The notes beneath the pieces were generated by a model. The model was not told the DNA's origin. It did no database searches and saw only the letters and a list, made by a program, of their open reading frames with translations. Below, in pieces: positions 44,578 to 53,712 of a stretch of 64,000 bases of DNA. The position numbers and the translations under genes are program-made. The number at the start of each line of letters is the position of its first letter. Position 1 is the first letter of the stretch. The DNA comes from Chitinophagaceae bacterium (GTDB lineage: Bacteria; Bacteroidota; Bacteroidia; Chitinophagales; Chitinophagaceae): assembly GCA_016710165.1 (NCBI GenBank), contig JADJLJ010000004.1:1-64000 (forward strand). The letters run 5' to 3'.

Positions 44578-45861
44578 ATGGTCATTGCCATCTGCATCAT
44601 TTTTATTTTGGGCTATGTGGCCATTGCGCTGGAGCACCCCATCCGGATCAACAAAGCTGCCACTGCACTGGTAACGGCAGCACTGTGCTGGTCTTTATAT
44701 GCGCTGCTTTCAGGCGACAGTCATGCTGCAGCGGAACATCTTACAGGCCACCTGGGTGACGTGTCGGGGATCCTGTTCTTTCTGATGGGCGCCATGACCA
44801 TCGTGGAGATCATTGATGCACACGATGGGTTTTACCTGATAACAAGCCGCATAAAAACCACCAACAAAAGAAAAATGGTATGGCTGCTTGCCTTTATTAC
44901 TTTTTTTCTTTCTGCTGTTTTAGACAATCTTACCACCACCATTGTACTGGTCTCGTTGCTGCGGAAGATCATTGCTGATAAGGAAGAAAGGCTGATGTTC
45001 TCCGGGCTGGTGGTGATCGCAGCCAACGCAGGAGGCGCCTGGTCACCCATCGGGGATGTAACTACCACCATGTTGTGGATCGGCGGACAAATTACGGCCG
45101 GCTCCATCATATTTCAAACCATATTACCAAGCCTGGTAAGTATGATCATCCCTGCAGCATTGATAAGCTGGAGGATGAAAGGCGAACTGAAGCGGGCAGA
45201 CAGCGTAGATGAACACGGCGCCAATTTCAATACCAATTCCTTTCAACGGAACCTGGTGTTTGTGGTGGGGGTATGCAGCCTGCTGTTTGTGCCGGTCTTT
45301 AAAACCATCACGCACCTGCCACCCTACATGGGTATATTATTCGGCCTGGGAGTAATGTGGGTGATCACCGAACTGATCCACAGCGGAAGGGACGAACAGG
45401 AAAAAGGGCTGTTGTCTGTTAACCACGCCTTGCGTAAGATCGATACGCCGAGCGTGTTGTTCTTCCTGGGTATATTATTAAGCATCGGCGCCTTGCAGGC
45501 AACGGGAGTATTGAATGATCTTGCTGTTGCCATGGACGAAAGGATCGGCAACATATCGGTCATCACGATGTCCATTGGTTTGCTTTCTTCCATTGTAGAT
45601 AATGTGCCGCTGGTTGCTGCGGTGCAGGGCATGTATTCATTGGAACAGTACCCAACGGGTCATTTTTTCTGGGAGTTCCTGGCGTATTGTTCCGGTACCG
45701 GCGGCAGTGTTCTCATTATAGGTTCGGCGGCCGGTGTGGCTGCCATGGGGCTGGAGAAGATCGAATTTTTCTGGTACCTGAAAAAGATAAGCTGGCTGGC
45801 CATTGTTGGCTATTTCGCCGGCGCGGCAGTGTTCATGCTGCAGCATTTCCTGGTGGGATAA
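44578..45861 (+). CDS. nhaD: NhaD-type sodium/proton antiporter
   Basis: A 427-residue inner-membrane protein with about twelve hydrophobic segments. Family signatures are EHPIRINKAATALVTAALCW at the start, AVLDNLTTTIVLVSLLRK, ANAGGAWSPIGDVTTTMLW, and IVDNVPLVAAVQGMYSL. The paired DN motifs in the two halves are characteristic of the IT superfamily to which NhaD belongs. It would exchange Na+ or Li+ for protons, and the genes are typical of salt-adapted or alkaline-tolerant bacteria. Length agrees with the family. A short gap separates it from tRNA-Val on the other strand. Confidence 0.92.
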   Translation: MVIAICIIFILGYVAIALEHPIRINKAATALVTAALCWSLYALLSGDSHAAAEHLTGHLGDVSGILFFLMGAMTIVEIIDAHDGFYLITSRIKTTNKRKMVWLLAFITFFLSAVLDNLTTTIVLVSLLRKIIADKEERLMFSGLVVIAANAGGAWSPIGDVTTTMLWIGGQITAGSIIFQTILPSLVSMIIPAALISWRMKGELKRADSVDEHGANFNTNSFQRNLVFVVGVCSLLFVPVFKTITHLPPYMGILFGLGVMWVITELIHSGRDEQEKGLLSVNHALRKIDTPSVLFFLGILLSIGALQATGVLNDLAVAMDERIGNISVITMSIGLLSSIVDNVPLVAAVQGMYSLEQYPTGHFFWEFLAYCSGTGGSVLIIGSAAGVAAMGLEKIEFFWYLKKISWLAIVGYFAGAAVFMLQHFLVG

Positions 45862-45904
45862 ATAAATCACCAGGTAAGATATGAGCAGGTTATGTTAAAA
45901 AATG

Positions 45905-45979
45905 TGGGCTGTACCGGGCTCGAACCAGTGACCCTCACGTTGTCGACGTGATGCTCTAAACCAACTGAGCTAACAGCCC
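45905..45979 (-). tRNA. tRNA-Val (anticodon GAC)
   Basis: A 75-base cloverleaf on the minus strand. Acceptor GGGCTGT/ACAGCCC, D stem GCTC/GAGC, anticodon stem TCACG/CGTGA, T stem ACTGG/CCGGT with a TTCGAGC loop. The 7-base anticodon loop is TCGACAA, giving GAC. Position 33 is C where nearly all tRNAs have U. The discriminator is A, and CCA is not encoded. Confidence 0.93.
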
Positions 45980-46068
45980 TTATGTAGTAAGTGATAAGTT
46001 ATAAGTTGGAGGAGCTCACAAAGCAAACGATCTTACTTATTACTTACAACTTAACACTTACAACTCTT

Positions 46069-47523
46069 TTAGAATTCCGCACTCTTCGGATACCTCGGGA
46101 AAGGGATCACATCCCGGATATTTCCCATACCGGTCACAAACTGCACCAGCCTTTCAAAACCTAAACCAAAGCCTGCATGCGGACAGGCGCCAAAACGCCT
46201 TGTATCGAGGTACCACCACAGCTCTTCGGCAGGGATGTGCATCTCTTCCATGCGCCGGGTAAGTTTATCCATGCGCTCTTCCCGCTGGCTTCCGCCAACA
46301 ATTTCTCCAATGCCCGGAGCCAGGATATCCATCGCTGCAACGGTTTGTCTTCCGGGCTCGCATCCATCATCCTGCCGCATATAAAATGCCTTGATGGCAG
46401 CAGGGTAGTTGGTAAGGATCACGGGTTTCTTAAAATGCTTTTCCACTAAATACCGTTCGTGTTCACTCTGCAGGTCAATGCCCCATCCTTCAACCAGGTA
46501 TTGAAATTTCTTTTTCTTGTTGTGGTTGCTTTCTTTTAAGATATCGATCGCCTCGGTGTATGTGATGCGTTCAAAATCATTGTTCACCACAAAGTTCAGT
46601 TTCTCCATCAGCCCCATTTCACTCCGTTCGTGCTGCGGCTTTTGTTTTTCTTCTTCTTCCAGCCGTTGTGCCAGGAACTCCAGGTCTTCTTTGTTGTTGT
46701 CCATCGCATACCTGATGATGTACTTGATGAATTCTTCCGCCAGGTTTGCATTGTCTTCCAGGTCGTGGAAAGCCATTTCGGGTTCTATCATCCAGAACTC
46801 GGCCAGGTGGCGGGTGGTATTGGAATTCTCTGCACGGAACGTGGGCCCGAATGTATAGATATCACTGAAAGCCATGGCAGCAAGTTCACCTTCTAGTTGT
46901 CCGCTCACCGTAAGGTTGGTGCTTCGGCCAAAGAAATCTTCTTTGAAATTCAGGGAACCGTCATCATTTTTCGGAGCGCTGCCGTCCATAGGCAATGTGG
47001 TTACCCGGAACATTTCACCAGCGCCTTCTGCATCGCTGGCGGTGATGATGGGTGTATGCAGGTAAACAAAACCCTTCTTATTAAAAAACTCGTGCACCGC
47101 AAAAGCGAGTGAATGCCTTACCCGGAAAACAGCGCCGAAGGTATTGGTGCGGAAACGCAGGTGGGCGATCTCCCGTAAAAATTCCAGGCTGTGTTTCTTT
47201 GGCTGCAGCGGGAATTTTTCTGCATCACTGTCGCCCAGTATCTCAATAGAGGCGGCTTTCAGTTCCACTTTCTGACCCTTGCCCAATGAAGCCACTACTT
47301 CGCCGGTTGCCTTTATGCAGGCGCCGGTGGTGATCCGTTTTAAAATGCTTTCGTCAAATTTGCCCAGTTCGGCAACCACCTGTATATTGTTATTGGTACT
47401 GCCGTCATTAAGGGCAATGAACTGGTTGTTGCGGAAGGTACGTACCCACCCCATTACGATGGCGCTGTAGTTGCTGTTATCACTGGCCAGCAGGTCTTTG
47501 ATCCGGGTTCTCTTGTTGAACAT
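46069..47523 (-). CDS. asnS: Asparagine--tRNA ligase
   Basis: A 484-residue class IIb synthetase. An N-terminal OB-fold anticodon-binding domain (IVMGWVRTFRNNQFIALNDG) is followed by the catalytic core with motif 2 in FRAENSNTTRHLAEFWMIEPE and motif 3 in GFGLGFERLVQFVTGM. NYPAAIKAFYMRQDDG and the C-terminal RDVIPFPRYPKSAEF are typical of AsnRS rather than AspRS. The ATG at 47523 (MFNKRTRIKDLL) is chosen; the frame upstream lies in intergenic repeats. A tRNA-Val gene lies just downstream on the same strand. Confidence 0.97.
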   Translation of the reverse strand: MFNKRTRIKDLLASDNSNYSAIVMGWVRTFRNNQFIALNDGSTNNNIQVVAELGKFDESILKRITTGACIKATGEVVASLGKGQKVELKAASIEILGDSDAEKFPLQPKKHSLEFLREIAHLRFRTNTFGAVFRVRHSLAFAVHEFFNKKGFVYLHTPIITASDAEGAGEMFRVTTLPMDGSAPKNDDGSLNFKEDFFGRSTNLTVSGQLEGELAAMAFSDIYTFGPTFRAENSNTTRHLAEFWMIEPEMAFHDLEDNANLAEEFIKYIIRYAMDNNKEDLEFLAQRLEEEEKQKPQHERSEMGLMEKLNFVVNNDFERITYTEAIDILKESNHNKKKKFQYLVEGWGIDLQSEHERYLVEKHFKKPVILTNYPAAIKAFYMRQDDGCEPGRQTVAAMDILAPGIGEIVGGSQREERMDKLTRRMEEMHIPAEELWWYLDTRRFGACPHAGFGLGFERLVQFVTGMGNIRDVIPFPRYPKSAEF

Positions 47524-47813
47524 ATGAAAAGAAATTGGGGGGCAAAGATAAGATAGAAACGCTGATGACGCAGATGAAAGCAGATCTGCGCAGATCAAAT
47601 CAGTGAAAATCCGCCTAAATCAGCGTCATCCGTGTATCTATCCCCCAAAAAAATTGCATTTTGTAAAAAAAGCCCTATTTTTGAGCCGGAACAGGCCGAT
47701 AAGTTTATCCAATCATTCTCTTTATCACCAAGCCGGGTTCTATCAATATAAATTCTCAATCACCATTTCAGATTTAAGACGGGATTTTTGAAGAAAATCA
47801 TTTTTCATTTTTT

Positions 47814-49397
47814 ATGTACGATATTTCACAACTGAACGACCTGCTCGTTCCTGAGTTGCTTGACATTGCAGAGCAATTTGATATTCCCAACGCAAAAAAA
47901 CTTGTAAAACAGGACCTCATCAATAAGATCCTGGAAAACCAATCAAACATGAGCACCGAAAAAAAGAAAGACGAGAAACCCAAACGCAAGCGCATCATTA
48001 AACCCACCGCAGCAGAAAGCGAAGCAGAAGCAGCCTACACCAAGCACAAAAGGCCCGAAGTGGAAAAGAAACCCGCTAAAAAAGCAGCTGCCGAAGAAGA
48101 AATGGAGTTAATGCCCATCACCGACGAAGAAAGCACCATACCACCGGCCATCGCCCAGATGCTGCAGGAAGAAGATGTGCAGGGCCCGGAAGAAGAACTG
48201 GATGAAGAAGAAGAAGATCCTGCCCAGCCACCCGCCAAGCAATTCAGTCAGCGCCGCGACCAGCAGGCATTTAACATTGAATTTGACGGCGTGATACTTG
48301 GCGAAGGCGTATTGGAAATGATGCCCGATGGATACGGATTCTTACGAAGCAGTGACTATAATTATTTATCCTCTCCGGACGATATCTATGTTTCTCCCAG
48401 CCAGATAAAACTGTTTGGCATTAAAACCGGCGATACGGTTTATGGCAGTGTTCGCCCGCCGAAAGAAGGGGAAAAATATTTTGCCTTACTGAAAGTGGAG
48501 ACCATCAACGGCAAATCGCCGGAAGAAGTAAGGGACCGGGTTCCGTTTGATTACCTGACGCCTTTATTCCCTTTTGAAAAATTAGAACTGTGTACAAAAG
48601 GAGATAATTACAGCACCCGGATCATGGACCTGTTCACGCCGATCGGTAAAGGACAGCGTGGACTGATCGTTGCCCAGCCAAAAACGGGTAAGACGATGTT
48701 GCTGAAGGAGGTGGCCAATGCTATTGCTGCCAACCACCCCGAGTGTTACCTGATGGTGGTGCTGGTGGATGAAAGGCCGGAAGAGGTTACCGATATGGAA
48801 CGCAGCGTGAAGGCAGAAGTGATCGCATCTACGTTTGATGAGCCTGCAGAAAAACACGTACGGGTAAGCACCATGGCCCTGCAAAAGGCAAAACGCCTGG
48901 TGGAGTGCGGACACGATGTGGTGATACTGCTTGATTCCATCACCCGTCTGGCGCGGGCGCACAATACCGTAGCGCCGTCGAGCGGCAAGGTATTGAGCGG
49001 TGGTGTGGAAGCCAATGCGATGCAGAAGCCAAAACAATTCTTTGGTGCAGCAAGAAAGATAGAGAACGGCGGATCACTGACCATACTGGCAACAGCGCTT
49101 GTGGATACCGGAAGTAAGATGGATGAAGTGATCTTTGAAGAATTCAAAGGAACCGGTAATATGGAATTGCAACTGGATCGTAAATTGTCTAACAGAAGGA
49201 TCTATCCTGCCATCGACATCGTTGCCTCTTCAACAAGGCGTGATGACCTGTTGCTGGATAAAGACACGTTCCAGCGCATGTGGGTGTTGCGCAAGCATAT
49301 TGCCGACATGAACAGCGAGGAAGCCATTAACCTGTTGCTGAAGAATATGAAAGGAACAAAGGACAATGCGGAGTTTCTTATCAGCATGAACGGGTAA
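47814..49397 (+). CDS. rho: Transcription termination factor Rho
   Basis: A 527-residue hexameric RNA helicase that ends transcription. Rho_N at residues ~1-45 (LNDLLVPELLDIAEQFDIPN) is followed by an insert of about 100 residues rich in Lys then Glu (KKKDEKPKRKRIIKPTAAES, and a DEEEED stretch), larger than in E. coli and common in Bacteroidota. The cold-shock RNA-binding domain has GEGVLEMMPDGYGFLRSSDYNYL. The ATPase has Walker A in GLIVAQPKTGKTMLLKE, Walker B in DVVILLDSITRLARA, and the Q/R-loop region PSSGKVLSGGVEANAM. A terminator-like hairpin lies 34 bases downstream. Confidence 0.97.
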   Translation: MYDISQLNDLLVPELLDIAEQFDIPNAKKLVKQDLINKILENQSNMSTEKKKDEKPKRKRIIKPTAAESEAEAAYTKHKRPEVEKKPAKKAAAEEEMELMPITDEESTIPPAIAQMLQEEDVQGPEEELDEEEEDPAQPPAKQFSQRRDQQAFNIEFDGVILGEGVLEMMPDGYGFLRSSDYNYLSSPDDIYVSPSQIKLFGIKTGDTVYGSVRPPKEGEKYFALLKVETINGKSPEEVRDRVPFDYLTPLFPFEKLELCTKGDNYSTRIMDLFTPIGKGQRGLIVAQPKTGKTMLLKEVANAIAANHPECYLMVVLVDERPEEVTDMERSVKAEVIASTFDEPAEKHVRVSTMALQKAKRLVECGHDVVILLDSITRLARAHNTVAPSSGKVLSGGVEANAMQKPKQFFGAARKIENGGSLTILATALVDTGSKMDEVIFEEFKGTGNMELQLDRKLSNRRIYPAIDIVASSTRRDDLLLDKDTFQRMWVLRKHIADMNSEEAINLLLKNMKGTKDNAEFLISMNG

Positions 49398-49400
49398 CCA

Positions 49401-49520
49401 ATTAAAAATTAAAAATTAAGAATTAAGAATGAGCTGCTGTTGGGCGGCTCTTTTCTTTGACGGAGAGAAATGCCGAAAGGTTCAATTTTTAATTTTTAAT
49501 TCATAATTTTTAATTTAATT
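49401..49520. terminator. A+T-rich inverted repeat with an inner terminator hairpin after rho
   Basis: ATTAAAAATTAAAAATTAAG at the left pairs with TTCAATTTTTAATTTTTAAT at the right. Inside, GAGCTG (49431-49436) pairs with CGGCTC (49445-49450) and is followed by TTTTCTTTG, an intrinsic terminator for rho. Confidence 0.6.
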
Positions 49521-49523
49521 ATC

Positions 49524-50681
49524 ATGGCCATTCAGAAACTGACCATAGAAGAATTTCTGGAACTATCCAGGCAATACCCCGTGCTGGATGTACGCAGCCC
49601 GGGTGAGTACGGTCATGCACATATCCCCGGCGCATACAGCTTACCCTTATTTACTGATGAAGAACGAAAAGTAGTTGGCACCACCTACAAACAGCAAAGC
49701 CGGGAAGCAGCGATAAAGGTTGGATTGGATTATTTTGGCGTGAAGATGAAGAAGATGGTGGAAGATGCGGAGGAAATAATTTGTAGTTTGAAGTTTGTGG
49801 TTGAGGGTACACAGATACAAGAGCCATTAACTATAAACCACAAACCACAAACCACAAACACGGTACTCATCCACTGCTGGCGTGGCGGCATGCGCAGTGC
49901 GGGCGTTGCCTGGCTGCTCGACCTCTATGGCTTTAAAGTGTATACACTGGCGGGCGGATACAAAGCATACCGCAATTGGGTGCTGGCCCAGTTCGAAAAA
50001 GAATATGATTTTCACATCATCGGGGGTTATACCGGCAGCGGAAAGACCGAAGTATTGAATGAACTGCTGAAGCAAAATAAACCCGTCATTGACCTCGAAG
50101 ACCTGGCAAATCATAAGGGTTCGGCATTTGGATCGATAAAAGACAAGCCCCAGCCAAAGCAGGAGATGTTTGAGAACTGCCTGGCACAAAAGCTGAGTGA
50201 TACAGGATACAGGATGCAGGATATGGATGATAAAGATCCCGCATCCCGGATCCTTCATCCTGCATCCTGTATCTACCTCGAAGACGAAAGCCAGCGGATC
50301 GGCAACCTGCAGATACCGATGCCGCTCTGGTACACGATGCGGAGGTCCCCCGTCTACTTCCTGGATATTCCCTTTGAGGAACGGCTTGACTACATCACCG
50401 GCGAATACGGTAAAATTGAAAAAAAAAGGCTGAGCGAAGCCATAGTACGGATACAAAAACGGCTGGGCGGACTGGAGACAAAAAATGCCATCCGCTTCCT
50501 GGAAGAAGGCAACCTGAAGGACTGTTTCCGCATTTTGCTCAGTTATTACGATAAATGGTACAGTAAAGGGTTAAATAACAGGGAAAATCTTGCCTCCCTG
50601 TTAAATAAAATACCCTGTAAGGGCGTTGATACAAAAACCAATGTCCAAAAACTTTTGTCATGCAAAACCGTAAGCGCCTGA
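49524..50681 (+). CDS. mnmH: tRNA 2-selenouridine synthase with two in-frame palindrome insertions
   Basis: A 385-residue enzyme that replaces sulfur by selenium at the wobble uridine, using selenophosphate. The rhodanese domain has YPVLDVRSPGEYGHAHIPGA and the catalytic Cys in VLIHCWRGGMRS. The P-loop domain has GGYTGSGKTEVLNEL and YLEDESQRIG. Two segments look foreign: residues ~88-112 (FVVEGTQIQEPLTINHKPQT) and 226-250 (from DTGYRMQ to PASCI), encoded by palindromes at 49786-49859 and 50199-50273. They add peptide without breaking the frame and fall between conserved blocks. The 3' end overlaps the next gene by 22 bases; selD follows that. Confidence 0.93.
   Translation: MAIQKLTIEEFLELSRQYPVLDVRSPGEYGHAHIPGAYSLPLFTDEERKVVGTTYKQQSREAAIKVGLDYFGVKMKKMVEDAEEIICSLKFVVEGTQIQEPLTINHKPQTTNTVLIHCWRGGMRSAGVAWLLDLYGFKVYTLAGGYKAYRNWVLAQFEKEYDFHIIGGYTGSGKTEVLNELLKQNKPVIDLEDLANHKGSAFGSIKDKPQPKQEMFENCLAQKLSDTGYRMQDMDDKDPASRILHPASCIYLEDESQRIGNLQIPMPLWYTMRRSPVYFLDIPFEERLDYITGEYGKIEKKRLSEAIVRIQKRLGGLETKNAIRFLEEGNLKDCFRILLSYYDKWYSKGLNNRENLASLLNKIPCKGVDTKTNVQKLLSCKTVSA
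49786..49859. repeat. Palindromic repeat inside mnmH, first
   Basis: GTTTGAAGTTTGTGGTT (49786-49802) pairs with AACCACAAACCACAAAC (49843-49859) with two mismatches around 40 bases. It lies in frame in the rhodanese domain, just before the catalytic-Cys loop. Confidence 0.75.
50199..50273. repeat. GGATAC-family palindromic repeat inside mnmH, copy 3
   Basis: GATACAGGATACAGGATGCA starts the segment and TGCATCCTGTATC ends it, in inverted orientation, with GGATATGG and CCGGATCCTTCATCC within. It is 75 bases, exactly 25 codons, and begins and ends on codon boundaries. The same units occur intergenically at 34041-34156 and 36032-36100. Confidence 0.82.
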
Positions 50682-51955
50682 TCCTTGCCTTTGTCCTGCT
50701 CGTTTCATCATTTCACGTTATAGCCCAGAATAAGAAAAGCCTCGAAGACATGGACCTTACCGGCCTGTGGAGGGGCTTCATGTATAACGATACCACCCGG
50801 CTTAATTACCGCTACGAAATTGCCATCAGCGAAAAAAAGGGAAAGCTGTACGGATTTTCCCATACCTATTTTATTCTGAACGATAAAGAGTACCATGGCG
50901 TAAAAAAGATCAGGATCAAACGGGATGGGGATGAGATAACCACCGAAGATGTAGAACTGATCGCCAATAATTATCCCATAAAACCACCCAAGGGAGTGCG
51001 GGTATCAAACACGTTGATATTCCAGGTAAAGGACACGGTCATGGTGCTGAGCGGAATGTTCAGCACCAACCGCACCCGTGAATTTGCCCCGGCCACCGGC
51101 TTCATCCATGTAGAAAGAAAAAATGATTACCGGAACAGCGCCCTGATCCCCCACCTGGAAGAACTGGGCCTTGCAAAAGAACTGACCTTCGTGAATGAAG
51201 AGAATAATAAACCTTCGGCGGTAACGGCTACCGTACTAAAACCGGTTCCTGTTGCGGAAGAAGAAAAAATAATCCAGGCCGCCGTAAAGAAACAGGCGGA
51301 AGAGATCAAACAACCGGTAACAACGCCGGCTGAAAAGCAACCCCTTGTTGCCAAAGCAGAGAACAAGCCTGTAACAAAACCAACCGAGCCCGTGGTAGCA
51401 AAACCGGCCCCTCAAAAACCGAAAGAACAGGTTGTGACCAAAGCGGCAGAGTCACCTGTGAAGAAAACAGAGACCGTGGTTGTAAATAAGCCGGTAGTGG
51501 CAAAGGCGGAAACACAGCCCGTTGCCAAAGCAGAAACAAAACCTGCAGAAGTAAAACCCGCTCCTGTAACACAGCCGGTAAAGACCGACCCGACCGCAGC
51601 AACCGATATTGACAAACGAAAAGTGGAAACGATACAAACGCTGTACTTCAAATCCGACAGCCTGGAACTGGTACTGTATGATAACGGGGAAGTGGACGGC
51701 GATACCGTCAGCATTGTAATGAACGGAACGGTGATCATGCCAAAGGTTGGATTGACCACCAATGCCGTTAAGAAAAAGATCTCCACCAAAGATGCGGGCG
51801 ACAGCATCCGGATAATCATGTATGCCGAGTCGCTGGGAAGCCTGCCGCCCAATACCGGCCTGCTCATTGTGAATGACGGCAACGACCGGTACGAGATACG
51901 TTTCAGCGGCGATATGGAAAGAAATGCAGCGATCGTATTCAGAAGAAGGGAGTAG
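50660..51955 (+). CDS. Exported protein with Lys/Pro/Val-rich linker
   Basis: A 431-residue protein with a signal peptide (LILAFVLLVSSFHVIAQ). Residues ~27-160 form a beta-rich domain (LTGLWRGFMYNDTTRLNYRY, EIAISEKKGKLYGFSHTYFI). A linker of about 125 residues follows, made of Lys, Pro, Val, Ala and Thr units such as KPVVAKAETQPVAKAETKPA, and able to span the envelope. The C-terminal domain has LVLYDNGEVDGDTVSIVMNG and MYAESLGSLPPNTGLLIVND, a pattern I have seen in other Bacteroidota exported proteins but cannot name. The start overlaps mnmH, and selD begins 16 bases after the stop. Its position between selenium genes may be accidental. Confidence 0.78.
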   Translation: MQNRKRLILAFVLLVSSFHVIAQNKKSLEDMDLTGLWRGFMYNDTTRLNYRYEIAISEKKGKLYGFSHTYFILNDKEYHGVKKIRIKRDGDEITTEDVELIANNYPIKPPKGVRVSNTLIFQVKDTVMVLSGMFSTNRTREFAPATGFIHVERKNDYRNSALIPHLEELGLAKELTFVNEENNKPSAVTATVLKPVPVAEEEKIIQAAVKKQAEEIKQPVTTPAEKQPLVAKAENKPVTKPTEPVVAKPAPQKPKEQVVTKAAESPVKKTETVVVNKPVVAKAETQPVAKAETKPAEVKPAPVTQPVKTDPTAATDIDKRKVETIQTLYFKSDSLELVLYDNGEVDGDTVSIVMNGTVIMPKVGLTTNAVKKKISTKDAGDSIRIIMYAESLGSLPPNTGLLIVNDGNDRYEIRFSGDMERNAAIVFRRRE

Positions 51956-51971
51956 CGGTTACCTTTGCAGG

Positions 51972-53024
51972 ATGGATGAAATAAAACTTACGCAATATTC
52001 CCGGGGGGCAGGATGCGGGTGCAAGATCGCCCCGCAGGTGCTGGATGAGATATTAAAAAGCAACAACAGCGCCCCGGTCATCAAAAATTTACTGGTTGGC
52101 AACAGCAGCAGGGACGATGCCGCTGTCTATGATCTCGGGAACGGGACGGCCCTGATCTCCACCACCGACTTCTTCATGCCCATTGTGGATGATGCGTTTG
52201 ATTTTGGAAGGATCGCTTCGGCCAATGCCATCAGCGATGTGTATGCCATGGGCGGCAAACCCATTTTAGCCATCGCTGTTTTTGGATGGCCTGTTGAAAA
52301 ACTGCCTGCTGCGCTGGCGCAGAAAGTGCTTGACGGAAGCCGGAAGATCTGTGAAGAAGCCGGCATCCCATTGGCAGGAGGACATAGCATTGATTCGGCA
52401 GAACCCATTTTCGGACTTTCGGTGAATGGACTGGTGGATATAAAAAACCTGAAGAAAAATAATACTGCAAAAGCCGGGGATGTACTTTTTATTACCAAAC
52501 CGCTTGGCGTGGGTATTTTATCCACCGCACAAAAAAGAGGGTTGCTGAAAGAAGAACACCTGCAGGTGATGATCAGCCAGATGACAGAACTGAACAAGGC
52601 CGGCGAAGCGCTTGGAAAAACGGAAGGCGTTACTGCCATGACCGATGTGACCGGTTTTGGTTTACTTGGCCACCTCATTGAAATGGCGGAAGGCAGCGGC
52701 CTTTCTGCAGAAATAAATTATGGTGCATTACCCGTTGCGGAAGGGGTTAAGGAATATTTAAGCCAGCGCATCGTACCCGACGCCACCTACCGCAACTGGA
52801 ACAGCTACAGCAGCAAAACGGGTTTTGAAAAAGGAGTGAATGTGATGGAAGCGTTTAATCTGTTACCCGATCCCCAGACAAACGGAGGCCTGCTGGTTGC
52901 CGTAGATGCGGCTTCTGTTGCTGCCGTAAAGAAATTACTGGAAGAGAACGGACTGGGAAAATTTGCAGAACCGGTTGGAATGATGAAGCCGGCCGCAGAT
53001 AAAACCGTTTTCGTGAAACAATAA
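51972..53024 (+). CDS. selD: Selenide, water dikinase (selenophosphate synthase)
   Basis: A 350-residue enzyme that makes selenophosphate from selenide and ATP. The N-terminal SRGAGCGCKIAPQVLDEIL has the catalytic Cys (not selenocysteine) and Lys. SSRDDAAVYDLGNGTALIST, TTDFFMPIVDDAFDFGRIAS, then PLAGGHSIDSAEPIFGLSV are typical. ATG at 51972 is chosen; the frame upstream overlaps the previous gene. Since selA and selB are not visible and mnmH is two genes upstream, the selenium probably serves the tRNA modification. Confidence 0.96.
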   Translation: MDEIKLTQYSRGAGCGCKIAPQVLDEILKSNNSAPVIKNLLVGNSSRDDAAVYDLGNGTALISTTDFFMPIVDDAFDFGRIASANAISDVYAMGGKPILAIAVFGWPVEKLPAALAQKVLDGSRKICEEAGIPLAGGHSIDSAEPIFGLSVNGLVDIKNLKKNNTAKAGDVLFITKPLGVGILSTAQKRGLLKEEHLQVMISQMTELNKAGEALGKTEGVTAMTDVTGFGLLGHLIEMAEGSGLSAEINYGALPVAEGVKEYLSQRIVPDATYRNWNSYSSKTGFEKGVNVMEAFNLLPDPQTNGGLLVAVDAASVAAVKKLLEENGLGKFAEPVGMMKPAADKTVFVKQ

Positions 53025-53088
53025 AATACCGGCCGGCAGGTATCTTTTATCTTCAGCAGAATTGTAAATTGGCACTTAAATAAACTGT

Positions 53089-53703
53089 ATGAAAAAGACA
53101 TTCCTCATTGCTTTCTTATGGATCGCTTCGGTCAGCAGCTTTGCCCAGGTGAATGTGCAGACCCTGATAAAACCCGGAACCAGGCTGATATATGCGGTGG
53201 AAGCCAATTACCAGAAATATAATTTTATAGTGACCGTCAAAGCACTTGTTCCTGCATTGGTATTCGACTGGGAAATGACCGACCCCATCAACAGCAGCGG
53301 TACCATTACCCATACCGCCACCGCGATGATCTCCGGCAATACCATGTATAATTATTTTTCCGGCGGACAAAAAACACTCGATGACAATACCCTCAGCGTG
53401 TGGCTGAGTAAAAATATCTTTACGGGACTGACGAAGAATTCCCGGGCTGTGATGATGAAAATGAATACCAACGAGTCGCCTCAAAAAATGGGGATCACGG
53501 AGGAAGATCCCGAAGAGTTGCAGATCCTGGTGAATGGTGAGAAAGAGACCGTGGAAGAATTCACTGCCCGGCAACTGAATGAATCAGGAGAACCGGCAGG
53601 GGATGATGTTTACTTCAGCTTTGCCAATTCAGCCAAAATGCCTGTCATCCTCCGGATGAAGAATGGTTTCTATATCGGGTTGAAGGAAATAAGAACCAAA
53701 TAA
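53089..53703 (+). CDS. Exported protein of unknown function
   Basis: A 204-residue protein with a signal peptide (MKKTFLIAFLWIASVSSFAQ). Mature sequence alternates strands: RLIYAVEANYQKYNFIVTVK, ALVFDWEMTDPINSSGTITH, FSGGQKTLDDNTLSVWLSKN, ending PVILRMKNGFYIGLKEIRTK. This is a beta-barrel or sandwich pattern with no cysteine and no motif I recognise. It lies 65 bases after selD on the same strand and 10 bases from the convergent pterin dehydratase gene. Confidence 0.7.
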   Translation: MKKTFLIAFLWIASVSSFAQVNVQTLIKPGTRLIYAVEANYQKYNFIVTVKALVPALVFDWEMTDPINSSGTITHTATAMISGNTMYNYFSGGQKTLDDNTLSVWLSKNIFTGLTKNSRAVMMKMNTNESPQKMGITEEDPEELQILVNGEKETVEEFTARQLNESGEPAGDDVYFSFANSAKMPVILRMKNGFYIGLKEIRTK

Positions 53704-53712
53704 GCGGCCGGA

